Below, piece after piece: positions 10,681 to 20,296 of a stretch of DNA of 64,000 bases. Both the position numbers and the translations under genes were made by a program. The notes beneath the pieces are model-generated. The model saw only the letters and a program-made list of their open reading frames with translations. It was not told the DNA's origin and ran no database searches. The stretch is from Qingshengfaniella alkalisoli (lineage in GTDB: Bacteria > Pseudomonadota > Alphaproteobacteria > Rhodobacterales > Rhodobacteraceae): positions 352,501-416,500 of the forward strand of contig NZ_CP042261.1 in assembly GCF_007855645.1 (NCBI RefSeq). The letters run 5' to 3'. Positions within the stretch are counted from its first letter, which is position 1; every line of letters starts with the position of its first letter.

Positions 10681-11975
10681 GTTCTTGCTCCCGTCCGCTT
10701 GCGATAGATGATGTCGACCAACACGGCGAGAACGAGCACGGCGCCCACAACGATGTTCTGGAACGGTGCATCAACACCGACCATAGCCATGCCTGACTGC
10801 AATGACTGCATTATCAGTGCGCCGAGGATTGCCCCGTGGATCGTGCCGATCCCACCCGCCAGCGCCGTGCCGCCAATGACGGCCGCGGCGATGACGCGAA
10901 GCTCATCCAGCGTGCCGATGTCGTTGGAGTGGTTTGCCAGACGTGCCGAGGCGACGACCGCAGAGATCGCGCAGAGCGCACCCATGATCGCGAAGATCTT
11001 GACGGTCAGAAGCCGGGTGTTGATGCCGGACAGTTCCGCAGCATCGGGATTGCCACCCGTGGCGAAGATGTAGCGTCCCAGCCGCGTGCGTTTGGCAACC
11101 AACGTCATGACAATGGCAATCGCGATCAGCAGCAGTACCGAAATCGGAATGCCGTAGCCGGTCGTGAAGCCTTCGGGCATGACCTCACCGCGCGCCTCGA
11201 AGAGGCGCTCCAGACGTCGGGAGGGAATGTCATAGGAATTCAAAATCCATACGAAGCCAAGAATCGCAACCGACATGATCGCGGCGAGCAGCCCTTCAGC
11301 CCAAAGTGGCTTGACGGGGAAGTCGTGCGCCTTCTTGTTCCGGCGTGAACTGAACAGGGCTGCGATGGCCGCAAGTGCTAGCACTACGCCTACGACCCAG
11401 GACCATGTTTCACCCAGTGTACCGTTGATGCCACCGAATTTCATGAAGTTCTGATCAAGTGGGCCAATTGTCTGACCGCTCGTCAGGTACCAAGCTACGT
11501 TTCGCCAGACCAGCAAACCTCCGAGCGTCACGATGAAGGCAGGAACCGTCAGATAGCCGATCAGCCAGCCATTGAACGCGCCGATTGCGACACCGACCAA
11601 CACACCAACAACGATTGTCACCGGGGCCGTGATGGGATTGTTCAGGCCAAGACCGAGCATGTTGGGCAGGATGTCGGTTTGCATGACCGCCATGACCGCC
11701 GAGCAGGTGGCCAGAAGCGAACCGACGCTCAGATCGATGTGCCGCGTGACGATGACGAAGACCATCCCGGTCGCCATGATCGCGACGGATACGGTCTGGA
11801 TCGTCAGGTTGAAAATGTTGCGTGCGCTCAGAAAGCGACCATCGGTGAACAGGTTGAATCCGATGCATAGTATGATGAAAGCACCGATCATCCCCAGAAG
11901 TCGCGTGTCGAGTTCCAACACGTCCACAAGATTTTTCTTCTTTTGGGAATGCGGCGCGGAGCTGGTGTCGGTCAT
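10677..11975 (-). CDS. xylH: D-xylose ABC transporter permease XylH
   Basis: A 432-residue CUT2 permease with a basic N-terminal tail ([14 protein letters not shown]) and about ten to twelve hydrophobic helices; segments such as [22 protein letters not shown] are typical of the BPD_transp_2 family. ATG 11975 is chosen because AAGGAC lies 8-9 bases upstream; a TTG at 12002 has no such site and would run into the stem-loop at 12000-12029. It follows xylF by 70 bases and overlaps xylG. Confidence 0.87.
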   Translation of the reverse strand: MTDTSSAPHSQKKKNLVDVLELDTRLLGMIGAFIILCIGFNLFTDGRFLSARNIFNLTIQTVSVAIMATGMVFVIVTRHIDLSVGSLLATCSAVMAVMQTDILPNMLGLGLNNPITAPVTIVVGVLVGVAIGAFNGWLIGYLTVPAFIVTLGGLLVWRNVAWYLTSGQTIGPLDQNFMKFGGINGTLGETWSWVVGVVLALAAIAALFSSRRNKKAHDFPVKPLWAEGLLAAIMSVAILGFVWILNSYDIPSRRLERLFEARGEVMPEGFTTGYGIPISVLLLIAIAIVMTLVAKRTRLGRYIFATGGNPDAAELSGINTRLLTVKIFAIMGALCAISAVVASARLANHSNDIGTLDELRVIAAAVIGGTALAGGIGTIHGAILGALIMQSLQSGMAMVGVDAPFQNIVVGAVLVLAVLVDIIYRKRTGART

Positions 11976-11999
11976 TCCGAAGTCCTTGCCCAGATAAGG

Positions 12000-12029
12000 C
12001 AACTGCCCCGACCGGTATCGGAGCAGTTG
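12000..12029 (-). other. Stem-loop in the xylF-xylH spacer
   Basis: Inverted repeat CAACTGC / GCAGTTG with an inner CCGA / TCGG pair, in the 70-bp gap after xylF. There is no T-run on the minus strand, so it looks less like a full terminator than a 3' protective hairpin that would leave more xylF than xylHG message. Confidence 0.55.
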
Positions 12030-12045
12030 TTTGTTTCAGTTACAT

Positions 12046-13071
12046 TTAGTTGCAGGGTGCAGGGCCGTTTTCGACGCCTTGGCAAAGTGCATCCTGTTCG
12101 ATCCAACCTGCGTCAACGACGGCGGTCAGGTTGTCGGCGGTGACAGGGACCGGCTCAAGAAACTTTGCGGTCAGTGTCGTCCCGGCGGGCGAGGTCCACT
12201 CGGCCGCGCCGTCCACATCGCCCATCGCGGTACCATTGGCCATCGCGACGGCGATTTCACCAGCGGCCTTGCCCAGTTCGCGTGCGTCTTTCCAGACGGA
12301 CACGGTTTGAGTGCCCTGTGCGATACGGTTCAGCGCGGCATGGTCACCGTCCTGACCAGATACCGGGATACCCTGCATGCCTTGTGCAGTCAGCGCGGCA
12401 ACAGCGCCACCCGCGGTGCCGTCATTAGATGCAACCACCGCATCGACATTGTTGTCGTTAGCGGTCAGGATCTGTTCCATGTTGCGCTGCGCGTTCGCAG
12501 GTAGCCAGCCATCGGTGTAAGCTTCGCCGACGATTGTGATAGCGCCGGAATCAATGGCTTCCTGCAGAACTTCCTGCTGACCGCCACGAAGGAAGTCGGC
12601 GTTTGGGTCCGTGGGCGAGCCCTTGATCATGACGTAGTTGCCTTCCGGCGCCTGTTCCAGAACGGCGCGGGCCTGCATGCGGCCAACCTCGACGTTGTCG
12701 AAGGTCAGGTAGAAGGCACGCGGATCTTCGATCAGGCGATCATAGCCGACGACCGGGATTCCTTCATCCGCGGCGGCCTGAACGGCGGGACGAATAGCAT
12801 CGGAATCCTGTGCCAGGATGATAAGCGCGTCAACGCCTTGGGCGATCATGCTTTCGACATCGGAAAGCTGTTTGCTGGAAGAACTTTGCGCGTCGGTCGA
12901 TACATAGGCGGCACCGGCTTCATCCAGCGCGCCCTTGATGGCTGCTTCGTCGGTTTTCCAGCGCTCTTCTTGAAAGTTCGACCAGCTGACGCCAACTGTC
13001 AGGTCCTGCGCAAATGCGGCAGAGGCCGAAACACTTAGCGCGGCAATCGCTACTGTTGTGGTGAGTTTCAT
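12046..13071 (-). CDS. xylF: D-xylose ABC transporter substrate-binding protein XylF
   Basis: A 341-residue periplasmic binding protein of the ribose/xylose (Peripl_BP_4) type. ATG 13071 has GGGAGG about 9 bases upstream and begins a Sec signal peptide with cleavage expected after AFA at residue 21. Sugar-contact regions such as GVSWSNFQEERWKTDE, DSDAIRP, GYDRLIED, NDGTAGGAVAAL and SGQDGD are arranged as in XylF. It is the first gene of the xylFHG unit and is divergent from xylR, so it is probably induced by xylose through release of XylR. Confidence 0.9.
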   Translation of the reverse strand: MKLTTTVAIAALSVSASAAFAQDLTVGVSWSNFQEERWKTDEAAIKGALDEAGAAYVSTDAQSSSSKQLSDVESMIAQGVDALIILAQDSDAIRPAVQAAADEGIPVVGYDRLIEDPRAFYLTFDNVEVGRMQARAVLEQAPEGNYVMIKGSPTDPNADFLRGGQQEVLQEAIDSGAITIVGEAYTDGWLPANAQRNMEQILTANDNNVDAVVASNDGTAGGAVAALTAQGMQGIPVSGQDGDHAALNRIAQGTQTVSVWKDARELGKAAGEIAVAMANGTAMGDVDGAAEWTSPAGTTLTAKFLEPVPVTADNLTAVVDAGWIEQDALCQGVENGPAPCN

Positions 13072-13172
13072 TCCAGTGATCCTCCCGTTGGAACTAAACA
13101 CGATGCGAGCCTAGCAGATTCTGGCGCGCTGCGGCGTTTTAACAGCTTTAAATTTGGAAAAGCAATTAAATA

Positions 13173-13203
13173 AGGCGCTAACCTTCAGGCAGCGCCTCTT
13201 TTT
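13173..13203 (+). terminator. Terminator-like hairpin in the xylF-xylR divergent region
   Basis: Stem AGGCGCT / AGCGCCT with an 11-nt loop, followed on the plus strand by CTTTTT: a standard intrinsic-terminator form. No plus-strand gene ends upstream of it, so it could be an attenuator in the xylR leader or the 3' end of a short untracked RNA. On the minus strand it would sit in the xylF leader. Confidence 0.5.
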
Positions 13204-13311
13204 CCCGCCGCAGAAGTGGTGCTAGATGGGGTCAACCTATTTCCTGGATAAATTGATTTGTCTGAGGAATTATTGTAGACGCATCGCATTGATGTGGCAG
13301 GGGAGGGCTGC

Positions 13312-14517
13312 ATGATCCGAGATCCCAGAGGCCAAGGCCGACGTTTACTACTGTCGCAAATTCGTAAATCCGGCAAGATCGCCCGCGTTGACCTTGCGCG
13401 GAACACGGGGATCAGTCAGGCGACGGTTACGGCGATTACGGCCGAACTGATCCGTGAAGGGCTGATCGAAGAAACCGAGCGCGTGATGGACGGTCGCGAT
13501 GTGCGCCGTGGGCGTCCGAGGGTGGACTTGAAACTACGCGGCGATTCGCATCGCGTGGCGGGGATCAAGGTCGCGGACAGCTCGCTTTCCGTCGTCGTGC
13601 TGGATTTCGAGGGGCGCCTGCTTGCGGAGCATCTCGTTCAGATTGATCGCCGGGCCTATGGAACAGCTGAAATCGTCTCTCAGGTCCAACGCGCACTTTC
13701 CGAGGCCGCGGGTATTGCAGGGTTACGAGCCAGTGACATTTCTGGCGTAGGCATCGGACTGGCCGGGTTTATGGACGCCGACAACGGGATTGCACATTGG
13801 TCACCCAGCCTGACGGATCGCAACGTTCCGTTGCGGGATATCTTGCAGGAAAGCCTGAACATTCCCGTGTTTCTGGACAACGATGTCAATCTTGTCGCCA
13901 TGGCGGAGCTGTATTTCGGGCAAGGGCGCAACATCGATGACTTCATCGTGGTCACCATCGAAAGCGGCGTGGGCGCCGGGATCGTGATCGGCGGACAGCT
14001 TTATCGTGGTGCACGCGGTTATGGGGGTGAGTTCGGCCATGTTAAGGTGCAGTTGGACGGAGCGCTATGTCGATGCGGCCAGCGCGGATGCCTTGAGGCC
14101 TATGTCGCCGATTATGCGCTTTTGCGCGAGGCATCGGTCAGCACACGGTTTGTCGAGACCGAGCAGAACGCGCAACGTATACACAAGTTGATCGACGCGG
14201 CGCGCAACGGAGATGCCACAGCCCGCACCATCATCGAACGTGCGGGGCGGATGTTCGCACTTGGCTTGGCCAACCTGGTCAATATGTTCGACCCCGAACT
14301 GATCATCATGTCGGGCGAGCGGATGCAATTCGACTTCCTGTATGCTGAAGAAGTCATGGACAGCATCGCCGAACAGACCGTGCATTCGGACATGCGCCCG
14401 CCCGAGGTCGTTATCCACAAATGGGGCGATATGATGTGGGCCAAGGGGGCGGCTGCCTTCGCGATTGACGGTGTGGCGGAGCTTGCGATGGAAGGCATGG
14501 ATGGCAATGCGGCCTGA
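13312..14517 (+). CDS. xylR: ROK-family xylose repressor XylR
   Basis: A 401-residue regulator: N-terminal winged helix (about residues 10-65, LARNTGISQATVTAITAELI) followed by a ROK sugar-kinase-like domain with the DNDVNLVAMAE and ESGVGAGIVIGG motifs and the zinc motif CRCGQRGCLEAY. ATG 13312 follows GGGAGG by about 5 bases; a GTG at 13294 is less likely. Position between xylF and the xylAB cluster fits the XylR repressor of xylose genes. The CRTAC1-like gene starts inside its last codons, so both are co-transcribed. Confidence 0.85.
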   Translation: MIRDPRGQGRRLLLSQIRKSGKIARVDLARNTGISQATVTAITAELIREGLIEETERVMDGRDVRRGRPRVDLKLRGDSHRVAGIKVADSSLSVVVLDFEGRLLAEHLVQIDRRAYGTAEIVSQVQRALSEAAGIAGLRASDISGVGIGLAGFMDADNGIAHWSPSLTDRNVPLRDILQESLNIPVFLDNDVNLVAMAELYFGQGRNIDDFIVVTIESGVGAGIVIGGQLYRGARGYGGEFGHVKVQLDGALCRCGQRGCLEAYVADYALLREASVSTRFVETEQNAQRIHKLIDAARNGDATARTIIERAGRMFALGLANLVNMFDPELIIMSGERMQFDFLYAEEVMDSIAEQTVHSDMRPPEVVIHKWGDMMWAKGAAAFAIDGVAELAMEGMDGNAA

Positions 14518-16060
14518 ATTTCTCGTCTTCGCGGTAGCATCGCTTGCGACCGGTGCCACGGCAGATCCGGTCTTCGAACGAAGATCCCAAGGCATATCCC
14601 ACACCTATGCAGGAGGGTGGGAGCATTTCATTGGTGGCGGCGTCGCTGTGTTCGACTGCAACAATGATCGCATGCCCGATCTTTTTGTTGCTGGGGGCGC
14701 GGAGCCTGCGAGGATGTTCATCAACTCCACCGGCGAGATCGGAGCGGAGTTGGCCTTTACAGCGCATCCGTTACCGGATCAGGAATTGGGGGGTGTCACC
14801 GGCGCGTACCCGTTGGATATTGATGGCGACGGGCTCTTGGACCTCGCTGTTCTGCGCGTCGGCGCGAACAAACTGTTGAAAGGTGGACCGGATTGCAGCT
14901 TCTCGGAGTTCACCAATCTGGGATTCCAAAGCGGTGATCGCTGGACGACGGCGTTCTCGGCGACATGGGAACAAGGGCAGGAGCTACCTACCCTCGCATT
15001 CGGAAACTACGTGGATCGCCGTGATCCCAATGGGCCCTTTGAAGTGTGTGACGATAACATGCTCTATCGTCCAGCGGATGGGCTCTATGCAGATGGGCAA
15101 CCTCTGACTCCCGGCTACTGTACCTTGTCGGTTTTGTTCAGCGATTGGGGGCGTCGCGGTCGTGCCGATCTGCGTGTGTCCAATGATCGCCACTACTACG
15201 TGCGCGAGGGGCAGGAACAGATGTGGGCGATGGAAAGCCAGCCAAGGCTTTACACCAAGGAAGACGGTTGGCGTGAATTCAAGCTATGGGGCATGGGCAT
15301 AGCCAGCCGGGATCTGAGCGGCGACGGATTGCCGGAAATCTACCTGACGTCGATGGGAGATCAGAAACTCCAGTCGTTGGAGGTGAGCGCGGCAGGGCCG
15401 TCCTACAAGGACGCAACCTATGAGCGGGGTACCACGGCGCACCGGCCATATTTGGGCGATGACGGACGGCCTTCGACCGGCTGGCATGTCGCGTTCGGCG
15501 ACGTGACCAATGACGGGCGTGACGATATTTTCGTGGCGAAAGGCAATGTCGAGCAGATGCCTTCGAGCGCGATGAAGGATCCAAACAACCTGTTGATCCA
15601 GCAAGCGGATGGACGTTTCGTCGAGGCCGGCGATAGCGCAGGTGTCGCCACGATGGAACGGAGCAGGGGTGGTGCTCTGGTGGATATGAACATGGATGGC
15701 TTGCTGGATCTTGTCGTGGTCAACCGCCGTGCGCCACTGGAAATTTACCAGAACATATCGCAACCGGAGGGGCACTGGCTCGCCGTCGGACTTGAACAGT
15801 CGGGCCACAATAGGAACGCGGTTGGGGCATGGATCGAACTGGATACTGGCGATGCGGTGATCGCGAGAGAAATCACTGTAGGCGGCGGTCATGCCAGTGG
15901 AACGCTGGTGCCGGAACATTTCGGTTTGGGTGATGTCGATACCGTCCGGCTGCGCGTGATCTGGCCTGATGGCGCGGCAAGTGACTGGGAACAATCCGGG
16001 GTCGATCGTGCGGTGCTGGTTGGACGCGACGGTGACGCGATTGTGGTCAGCGACTATTGA
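14501..16060 (+). CDS. CRTAC1-like exported VCBS/FG-GAP repeat protein
   Basis: A 519-residue exported protein (signal peptide of about 22 residues) made of VCBS/FG-GAP beta-propeller repeats. At least five DxDxDG-like calcium-binding loops are seen: DCNNDRMPDL, DIDGDGLLDL, DLSGDGLPEI, DVTNDGRDDI and DMNMDGLLDL. The C-terminal part (HWLAVGLEQSGHNRNAVGAW) matches the ASPIC/UnbV domain of the CRTAC1 family. The start is uncertain between ATG 14501 and 14507; both overlap the end of xylR and share a GGAAGG site. Its 3' end overlaps the convergent MauG-like gene by 7 bases. Function unknown; its place in a xylose locus is notable. Confidence 0.8.
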   Translation: MAMRPEFLVFAVASLATGATADPVFERRSQGISHTYAGGWEHFIGGGVAVFDCNNDRMPDLFVAGGAEPARMFINSTGEIGAELAFTAHPLPDQELGGVTGAYPLDIDGDGLLDLAVLRVGANKLLKGGPDCSFSEFTNLGFQSGDRWTTAFSATWEQGQELPTLAFGNYVDRRDPNGPFEVCDDNMLYRPADGLYADGQPLTPGYCTLSVLFSDWGRRGRADLRVSNDRHYYVREGQEQMWAMESQPRLYTKEDGWREFKLWGMGIASRDLSGDGLPEIYLTSMGDQKLQSLEVSAAGPSYKDATYERGTTAHRPYLGDDGRPSTGWHVAFGDVTNDGRDDIFVAKGNVEQMPSSAMKDPNNLLIQQADGRFVEAGDSAGVATMERSRGGALVDMNMDGLLDLVVVNRRAPLEIYQNISQPEGHWLAVGLEQSGHNRNAVGAWIELDTGDAVIAREITVGGGHASGTLVPEHFGLGDVDTVRLRVIWPDGAASDWEQSGVDRAVLVGRDGDAIVVSDY

Positions 16061-17364
16061 TCAACGGGCAATCCGCTGGGGACGGATTCTGGCACACCTA
16101 GGCGGCCGTCTTCCGCGACAGGGTCAGTCAGGGTTTCCAGAAACGCGATGATCTGATCCAGCTTATCGTTCGGGAGCTTCACCCGCTTCAACTCGTTTGC
16201 TGCTTCGATTGCGGCCATCTCGTCAGGGTCACTGAGAACACGTTCGTCATTCGCGTTGGGCAGACGGGGCAGAGCGGCCTGCGTGATGTCATACTGCTGT
16301 AAGGCAGAAACAGGGTCCAGGTGATGTCGGACCACGGCTTCGAGCGTCGCATATGCCCCGTCATGGCCGTAGGGTGCGGTCATCGTAATGTTGCGCAGCG
16401 GTGGTGTGCGGAATTTGTAGGCGTCTGACGGATCTCCGGTCACCCGCATCCGCCCGATATCCTTGGCGTGGGTTTCGAACCTCTCTGCCTTTCCCGGGCC
16501 GAATTGCGGCATGGCGATGGCATGAAACCGATGGTCAGTCTGGAACTGCCCCGAATGGCAGCCGCTGCATCCGGCCTCGCCGTAAAAGAGCGCCATTCCT
16601 TCGACCGCTTCGGCGGGCAGCGGATCACCACCGCGCAGGAACTGATCAAATGGGCTGTCATCCGCGCGCCACTCGAACGTAATGAAGGCAGCGAGCGCAT
16701 TGGAGATGTCGGTAAAGCGGATCGGAGCATCCGTGCCTATCACCTGATCAAAGCGTTCGCGGTACTCGGGAACATCGTCGACACGGCTTGCGATGATGTC
16801 CCAGGCGCCGCCTTCATGGGTCAGAAAGCCTTGGCGAACCGCTCTTGCCACGTCGTTTTCGGTGTAATGGCCGGCCATCTCATCGGGTGACAGTACGGGA
16901 AACATCGTCTGGGCTGACAGGACGGAATCGAAACCCATGACCATTTCGTCTTCCAGTGGGGTTCGTAAGCCGGACGGACGCGACGCATCCGCCTCCAGCC
17001 GTCCGTCATGGAACATCACGGTGAATTCTGGTGCGCCTATGTTGAACAGCGCTGTCGCATTTCGGGGCACGCGTTGCTCCGGAAGGTTGTCCGGGTCGGC
17101 GCGCCGTTCCGGACCAAGCCCATGCGCGCCGTCACCCAGCCCAAGCGACAATCCGTCCGACGTGCCGAGCGAAGGGTGATGGCATGACGCGCAAGATACC
17201 TCTTTGCTGCCGCTCAAAATCGGGTCGTAAAACAGGAGTTGGCCGAGCTTGATTTCCGCGTCGGAGAATTCGGGGAATACAGCATCCGCTTCAGGCAGTG
17301 CGAGGTCCGACGCAGAAACCGCCGTCCCTCCGAGCAATGCAATCAGGATCGCGATGCGTCCCAT
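16054..17364 (-). CDS. MauG/cytochrome c peroxidase-like di-haem protein
   Basis: A 436-residue periplasmic di-haem protein with a short signal peptide (cleaved near residue 18) and two haem-attachment sites, CASCH (58-62) and CSGCH (266-270). Conserved segments NATALFNIGAP...MFHDGR and FRTPPLRNITMTAPYGHDGAY are typical of the bacterial CcpA/MauG superfamily. Such enzymes reduce hydrogen peroxide or oxidise residues of a partner protein (MauG, MbnH). It reads in the same direction as xylBA, 79 bases downstream, and is convergent with the CRTAC1-like gene, which is a candidate partner. Sequence alone does not decide between peroxidase and protein-modifying activity. Confidence 0.82.
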   Translation of the reverse strand: MGRIAILIALLGGTAVSASDLALPEADAVFPEFSDAEIKLGQLLFYDPILSGSKEVSCASCHHPSLGTSDGLSLGLGDGAHGLGPERRADPDNLPEQRVPRNATALFNIGAPEFTVMFHDGRLEADASRPSGLRTPLEDEMVMGFDSVLSAQTMFPVLSPDEMAGHYTENDVARAVRQGFLTHEGGAWDIIASRVDDVPEYRERFDQVIGTDAPIRFTDISNALAAFITFEWRADDSPFDQFLRGGDPLPAEAVEGMALFYGEAGCSGCHSGQFQTDHRFHAIAMPQFGPGKAERFETHAKDIGRMRVTGDPSDAYKFRTPPLRNITMTAPYGHDGAYATLEAVVRHHLDPVSALQQYDITQAALPRLPNANDERVLSDPDEMAAIEAANELKRVKLPNDKLDQIIAFLETLTDPVAEDGRLGVPESVPSGLPVDQ

Positions 17365-17384
17365 GTCTCCCCCTTGCTTGCAAT

Positions 17385-17404
17385 CCGGGCGGCGTACCGC
17401 CCGG
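17385..17404 (-). other. GC-rich stem-loop downstream of xylA
   Basis: Perfect 8-bp stem CCGGGCGG / CCGCCCGG with a 4-nt loop in the xylA-mauG spacer; a second short hairpin (ACCCGC/GCGGGT) lies just before it at about 17418-17434. No T-run follows on the minus strand, so they may reduce rather than end read-through. Confidence 0.5.
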
Positions 17405-17443
17405 GCTGGCTTATCTTACCCGCATCGAGCGGGTGCGTCGTAA

Positions 17444-18751
17444 TCAGACGAACCGATTGACGTAATTTTCCAGAACTTCCTGGCGTCCCGATTGCGGCTG
17501 CGGGTTGATGTTCTCGGATACAACCCGGTCGAAGATGGCGTCAAGCGAACTGTCCAGCATTGCTTTCGCTTCGGGTTTCTCCCAGCCAGCGTAGCGATCC
17601 TTCAGCGCGTCTTCCAATCCGCCGTCTTCCAGCATCGCGGCAGCAGCTTTCAGGCCGCGAGCGCAGATGTCCATCCCGCCGATGTGGCTGGCGATCAGGT
17701 CTTCTGCGTCGAGCGACTGGCGGCGCAGCTTGGCGTCGAAGTTGGTGCCGCCTTGCGTGAAGCCGCCCGCCTTTAGGACGTGGTAATAAGCCAGCGCAAC
17801 TTCCGGCACGTTGTTCGGGAATTGGTCGGTGTCCCAGCCTGACTGATAATCGTTGCGGTTCATGTCGATGGACCCCAGCACACCCAGCGCGGCGGCGGTG
17901 GCGAGTTCATGCTCGAAGCTGTGACCGGCCAGAATGGCGTGGCCCTGTTCGAGGTTCAGCTTTACCTCGTTTTCCAGCCCGTATTTCTGCAAGAAGCCGT
18001 AGCAGGTCGCAGCGTCGTAGTCATACTGGTGCTTGGACGGTTCTTGCGGCTTGGGTTCGACAAGGATCTGACCCTCGAAGCCGATCTTGTGCTTGTAGTC
18101 CACCACCATGTTCAGGAAACGGCCCATATGGTCCAGCTCCTGTTTCATGTCGGTGTTCAGAAGCGTCTCGTAGCCTTCGCGACCACCCCACAGCACATAG
18201 TTTGCACCGCCCAGCTTCTGGGTCGCGTCCATGCAGGCCTTCACGGTCGCAGCGGAATAGGCGAACACATCGGGGTCGGGGTTTGTGGAGGCACCGGACA
18301 TCCAGCGGCGGTTGGAGAACATGTTCGCCGTGCCCCAAAGCAGCTTCACCTTGCTGCTTTCCATCTTCTGGGCAAAGTAGTCGATGATTGCTTCGAAGTT
18401 CTTCAGGCTCTCGGCGAAGTTGTCACCTTCGGGTCGGATATCCGCGTCATGCCAGCAGTAGAACGGATTGCCGAGGATCTCGAACATCTCGAACGCCACA
18501 TCGGCTTTCAGCTTGGCAAGATCCATATTGTCCTGCGGATACCATGGGCGGTCGAATGTGCGGCCGCCAAATGGGTCGCCACCTTCCCACGCGAAGCTGT
18601 GCCAGTAGGCGACCGCGAAGCGCAGATGGTCCTCCAGCCGCTTGCCCGCTACGACTTCGTCCGGGTTATAGTGATGGAAGGCCATCGGGTTCGTGCTGTC
18701 GGGGCCTTCGTATGTGATGGCGTCGATGCCGTCGAAAAATCCTGTGCTCAT
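17444..18751 (-). CDS. xylA: Xylose isomerase XylA
   Basis: A 435-residue class II xylose isomerase that converts D-xylose to D-xylulose. The active-site region FYCWHDADI holds the catalytic histidine and aspartate; [31 protein letters not shown] and [17 protein letters not shown] carry the metal-binding acids and histidines. Length matches the class II enzymes. The ATG overlaps the xylulokinase stop by 4 bases, so xylB and xylA are co-translated in that order. Confidence 0.97.
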   Translation of the reverse strand: MSTGFFDGIDAITYEGPDSTNPMAFHHYNPDEVVAGKRLEDHLRFAVAYWHSFAWEGGDPFGGRTFDRPWYPQDNMDLAKLKADVAFEMFEILGNPFYCWHDADIRPEGDNFAESLKNFEAIIDYFAQKMESSKVKLLWGTANMFSNRRWMSGASTNPDPDVFAYSAATVKACMDATQKLGGANYVLWGGREGYETLLNTDMKQELDHMGRFLNMVVDYKHKIGFEGQILVEPKPQEPSKHQYDYDAATCYGFLQKYGLENEVKLNLEQGHAILAGHSFEHELATAAALGVLGSIDMNRNDYQSGWDTDQFPNNVPEVALAYYHVLKAGGFTQGGTNFDAKLRRQSLDAEDLIASHIGGMDICARGLKAAAAMLEDGGLEDALKDRYAGWEKPEAKAMLDSSLDAIFDRVVSENINPQPQSGRQEVLENYVNRFV

Positions 18752-20199
18752 TGGATCGCCTTTATTGCAGGGTAGGTTGCGCGGAACTTCTGATAGGCCT
18801 CGTCATAGGCCGCTGTCAGATCCCCGCGCGGCTCGATGGTGCCCGCCACCTTGGGCGCGGTCATCACGGTTTCAGGGGCGGCACCGGTGGCCGCGCAAAT
18901 GGCCAGCCGGACCGCGCCGAGGGCAGCGCCGAATTCGCCTTTCTCGGGCAGATCGACCGGCAGGTTCAGCAACGTGGCCAGCATCTCCACCCAATAGCGG
19001 GATTGGGACCCACCGCCGATTGCCAGTAGGCGGTTTAATTCGGTGCCGGTGGATTTCAGCGCCTCAAGGCTATCGCGCAGCGCAAATCCTACGCCCTCCA
19101 TGACCGCTTGGGTCAGCTCTTTCTGGCCGGTTCCGATGTCCAGCCCGATCAGTGCCCCCCGGATGGCGCTGTCATTATGCGGGGTCCGTTCGCCCGAAAG
19201 ATAGGGCAGGAACCGCACGCTTCCGGGGCCGGAGATCGTGTTGCCCACCATTGCGGACAGATCGGCGGCGCTGTGGTCAAGATTGCGGGACAACCAGTTC
19301 AAACTATCGGTCGCGGCAAGAATAACGCCCATCTGGTACCAAGTGCCGGGAATAGCATGGCAGAAGGTGTGAACTGCAGAGCCCGGCTTGGGCGCGAAAC
19401 TGTCCTTGGCGGCCAGCAGAACGCCTGAGGTGCCAAGTGACACAAACCCATCGCCTTCACGCAGCGTTCCCACACCGCAAGCCGCCACAGCGTTGTCGCC
19501 GCCGCCGCCCGCGATCACCACATCTTCCGACACGCCCCATTCGCGGGCCAGGTCCGGACGAATCCTTCCCGCGACGTCGGATCCCTCGACGAGATCCGGC
19601 ATCTGGTCGCGGCGCATGCCTGATGCCGACAGCAATTCTTCCGACCAGTCGCGCGCGCCGACATCCAGCCAGGATGTGCCTGCGCTGTCGGACATGTCGG
19701 AGATATATTTCCCTGTTAGCCAGTGGCCGAGGTAATCTTTGGGTAGCAGGACTTTCGCGACTCTGGCGAATGTATCCGGTTCGTGTTTTCGGACCCATGC
19801 GAGCTTCGGAGCGGTGAAGCCCGGAAAGACGATATTGCCGGACAGGTCGCGCACGCCGGGGGTTTGGTCCAACTGAGCAGCCTCGACATGGCTGCGCGTA
19901 TCGTTCCACAGGATGCAGGGCCGAAGCACCTGTCCATTTTCATCCAGCAATGTGGCCCCGTGCATGTGGCCCGAAATTGCGATGCCCTTCAGCGCGGCGA
20001 ACTCCGTCGGGTGGTTTGCCTTCAGCTCTGCCGCCGCAGCGCCCAGGGCACGCACCCAGTCGTTCGGATCCTGTTCGCTCCACCCCGAATGGGGATGGTT
20101 GACAGGGTAGGCTTGCTCGGCTGATGCAAGGATATCGCCGTCGACCGTGGCCAGCAGTGCGCGCAGGCCCGAGGTGCCCAAATCCAATCCTAGAAACAT
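18748..20199 (-). CDS. xylB: Xylulokinase XylB
   Basis: A 483-residue FGGY-family kinase that phosphorylates D-xylulose to xylulose 5-phosphate. N-terminal phosphate motif [13 protein letters not shown], substrate motif [11 protein letters not shown], the phosphate-2 region [11 protein letters not shown] and the adenosine region [16 protein letters not shown] are all present. ATG 20199 is preceded by GGAGGAG. A terminator for pgm ends at 20254, so the xylBA unit probably has its own promoter in the roughly 50 bases in between. Confidence 0.95.
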   Translation of the reverse strand: MFLGLDLGTSGLRALLATVDGDILASAEQAYPVNHPHSGWSEQDPNDWVRALGAAAAELKANHPTEFAALKGIAISGHMHGATLLDENGQVLRPCILWNDTRSHVEAAQLDQTPGVRDLSGNIVFPGFTAPKLAWVRKHEPDTFARVAKVLLPKDYLGHWLTGKYISDMSDSAGTSWLDVGARDWSEELLSASGMRRDQMPDLVEGSDVAGRIRPDLAREWGVSEDVVIAGGGGDNAVAACGVGTLREGDGFVSLGTSGVLLAAKDSFAPKPGSAVHTFCHAIPGTWYQMGVILAATDSLNWLSRNLDHSAADLSAMVGNTISGPGSVRFLPYLSGERTPHNDSAIRGALIGLDIGTGQKELTQAVMEGVGFALRDSLEALKSTGTELNRLLAIGGGSQSRYWVEMLATLLNLPVDLPEKGEFGAALGAVRLAICAATGAAPETVMTAPKVAGTIEPRGDLTAAYDEAYQKFRATYPAIKAIQ

Positions 20200-20253
20200 G
20201 TCTCCTCCGCTTCGTCGTTGTCCTACATCCGACGTTTTAATTTTCTTGTCAAA

Positions 20254-20286
20254 GTAAAAACGGCGGCGTCCTGGGCAACCGCCGCC
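20254..20286 (-). terminator. Intrinsic terminator of pgm
   Basis: On the minus strand a GGCGGCG / CGCCGCC stem (20280-20286 and 20262-20268) is followed by GTTTTT, 10 bases after the pgm stop. This is a standard Rho-independent terminator. Confidence 0.8.
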
Positions 20287-20296
20287 AATTCTGAGC

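Noticed and set aside
10677-13071. Short XylG as a truncated gene
   Set aside because: It has a complete single NBD and a normal overlap with xylH; single-domain XylG is usual in this bacterial group.
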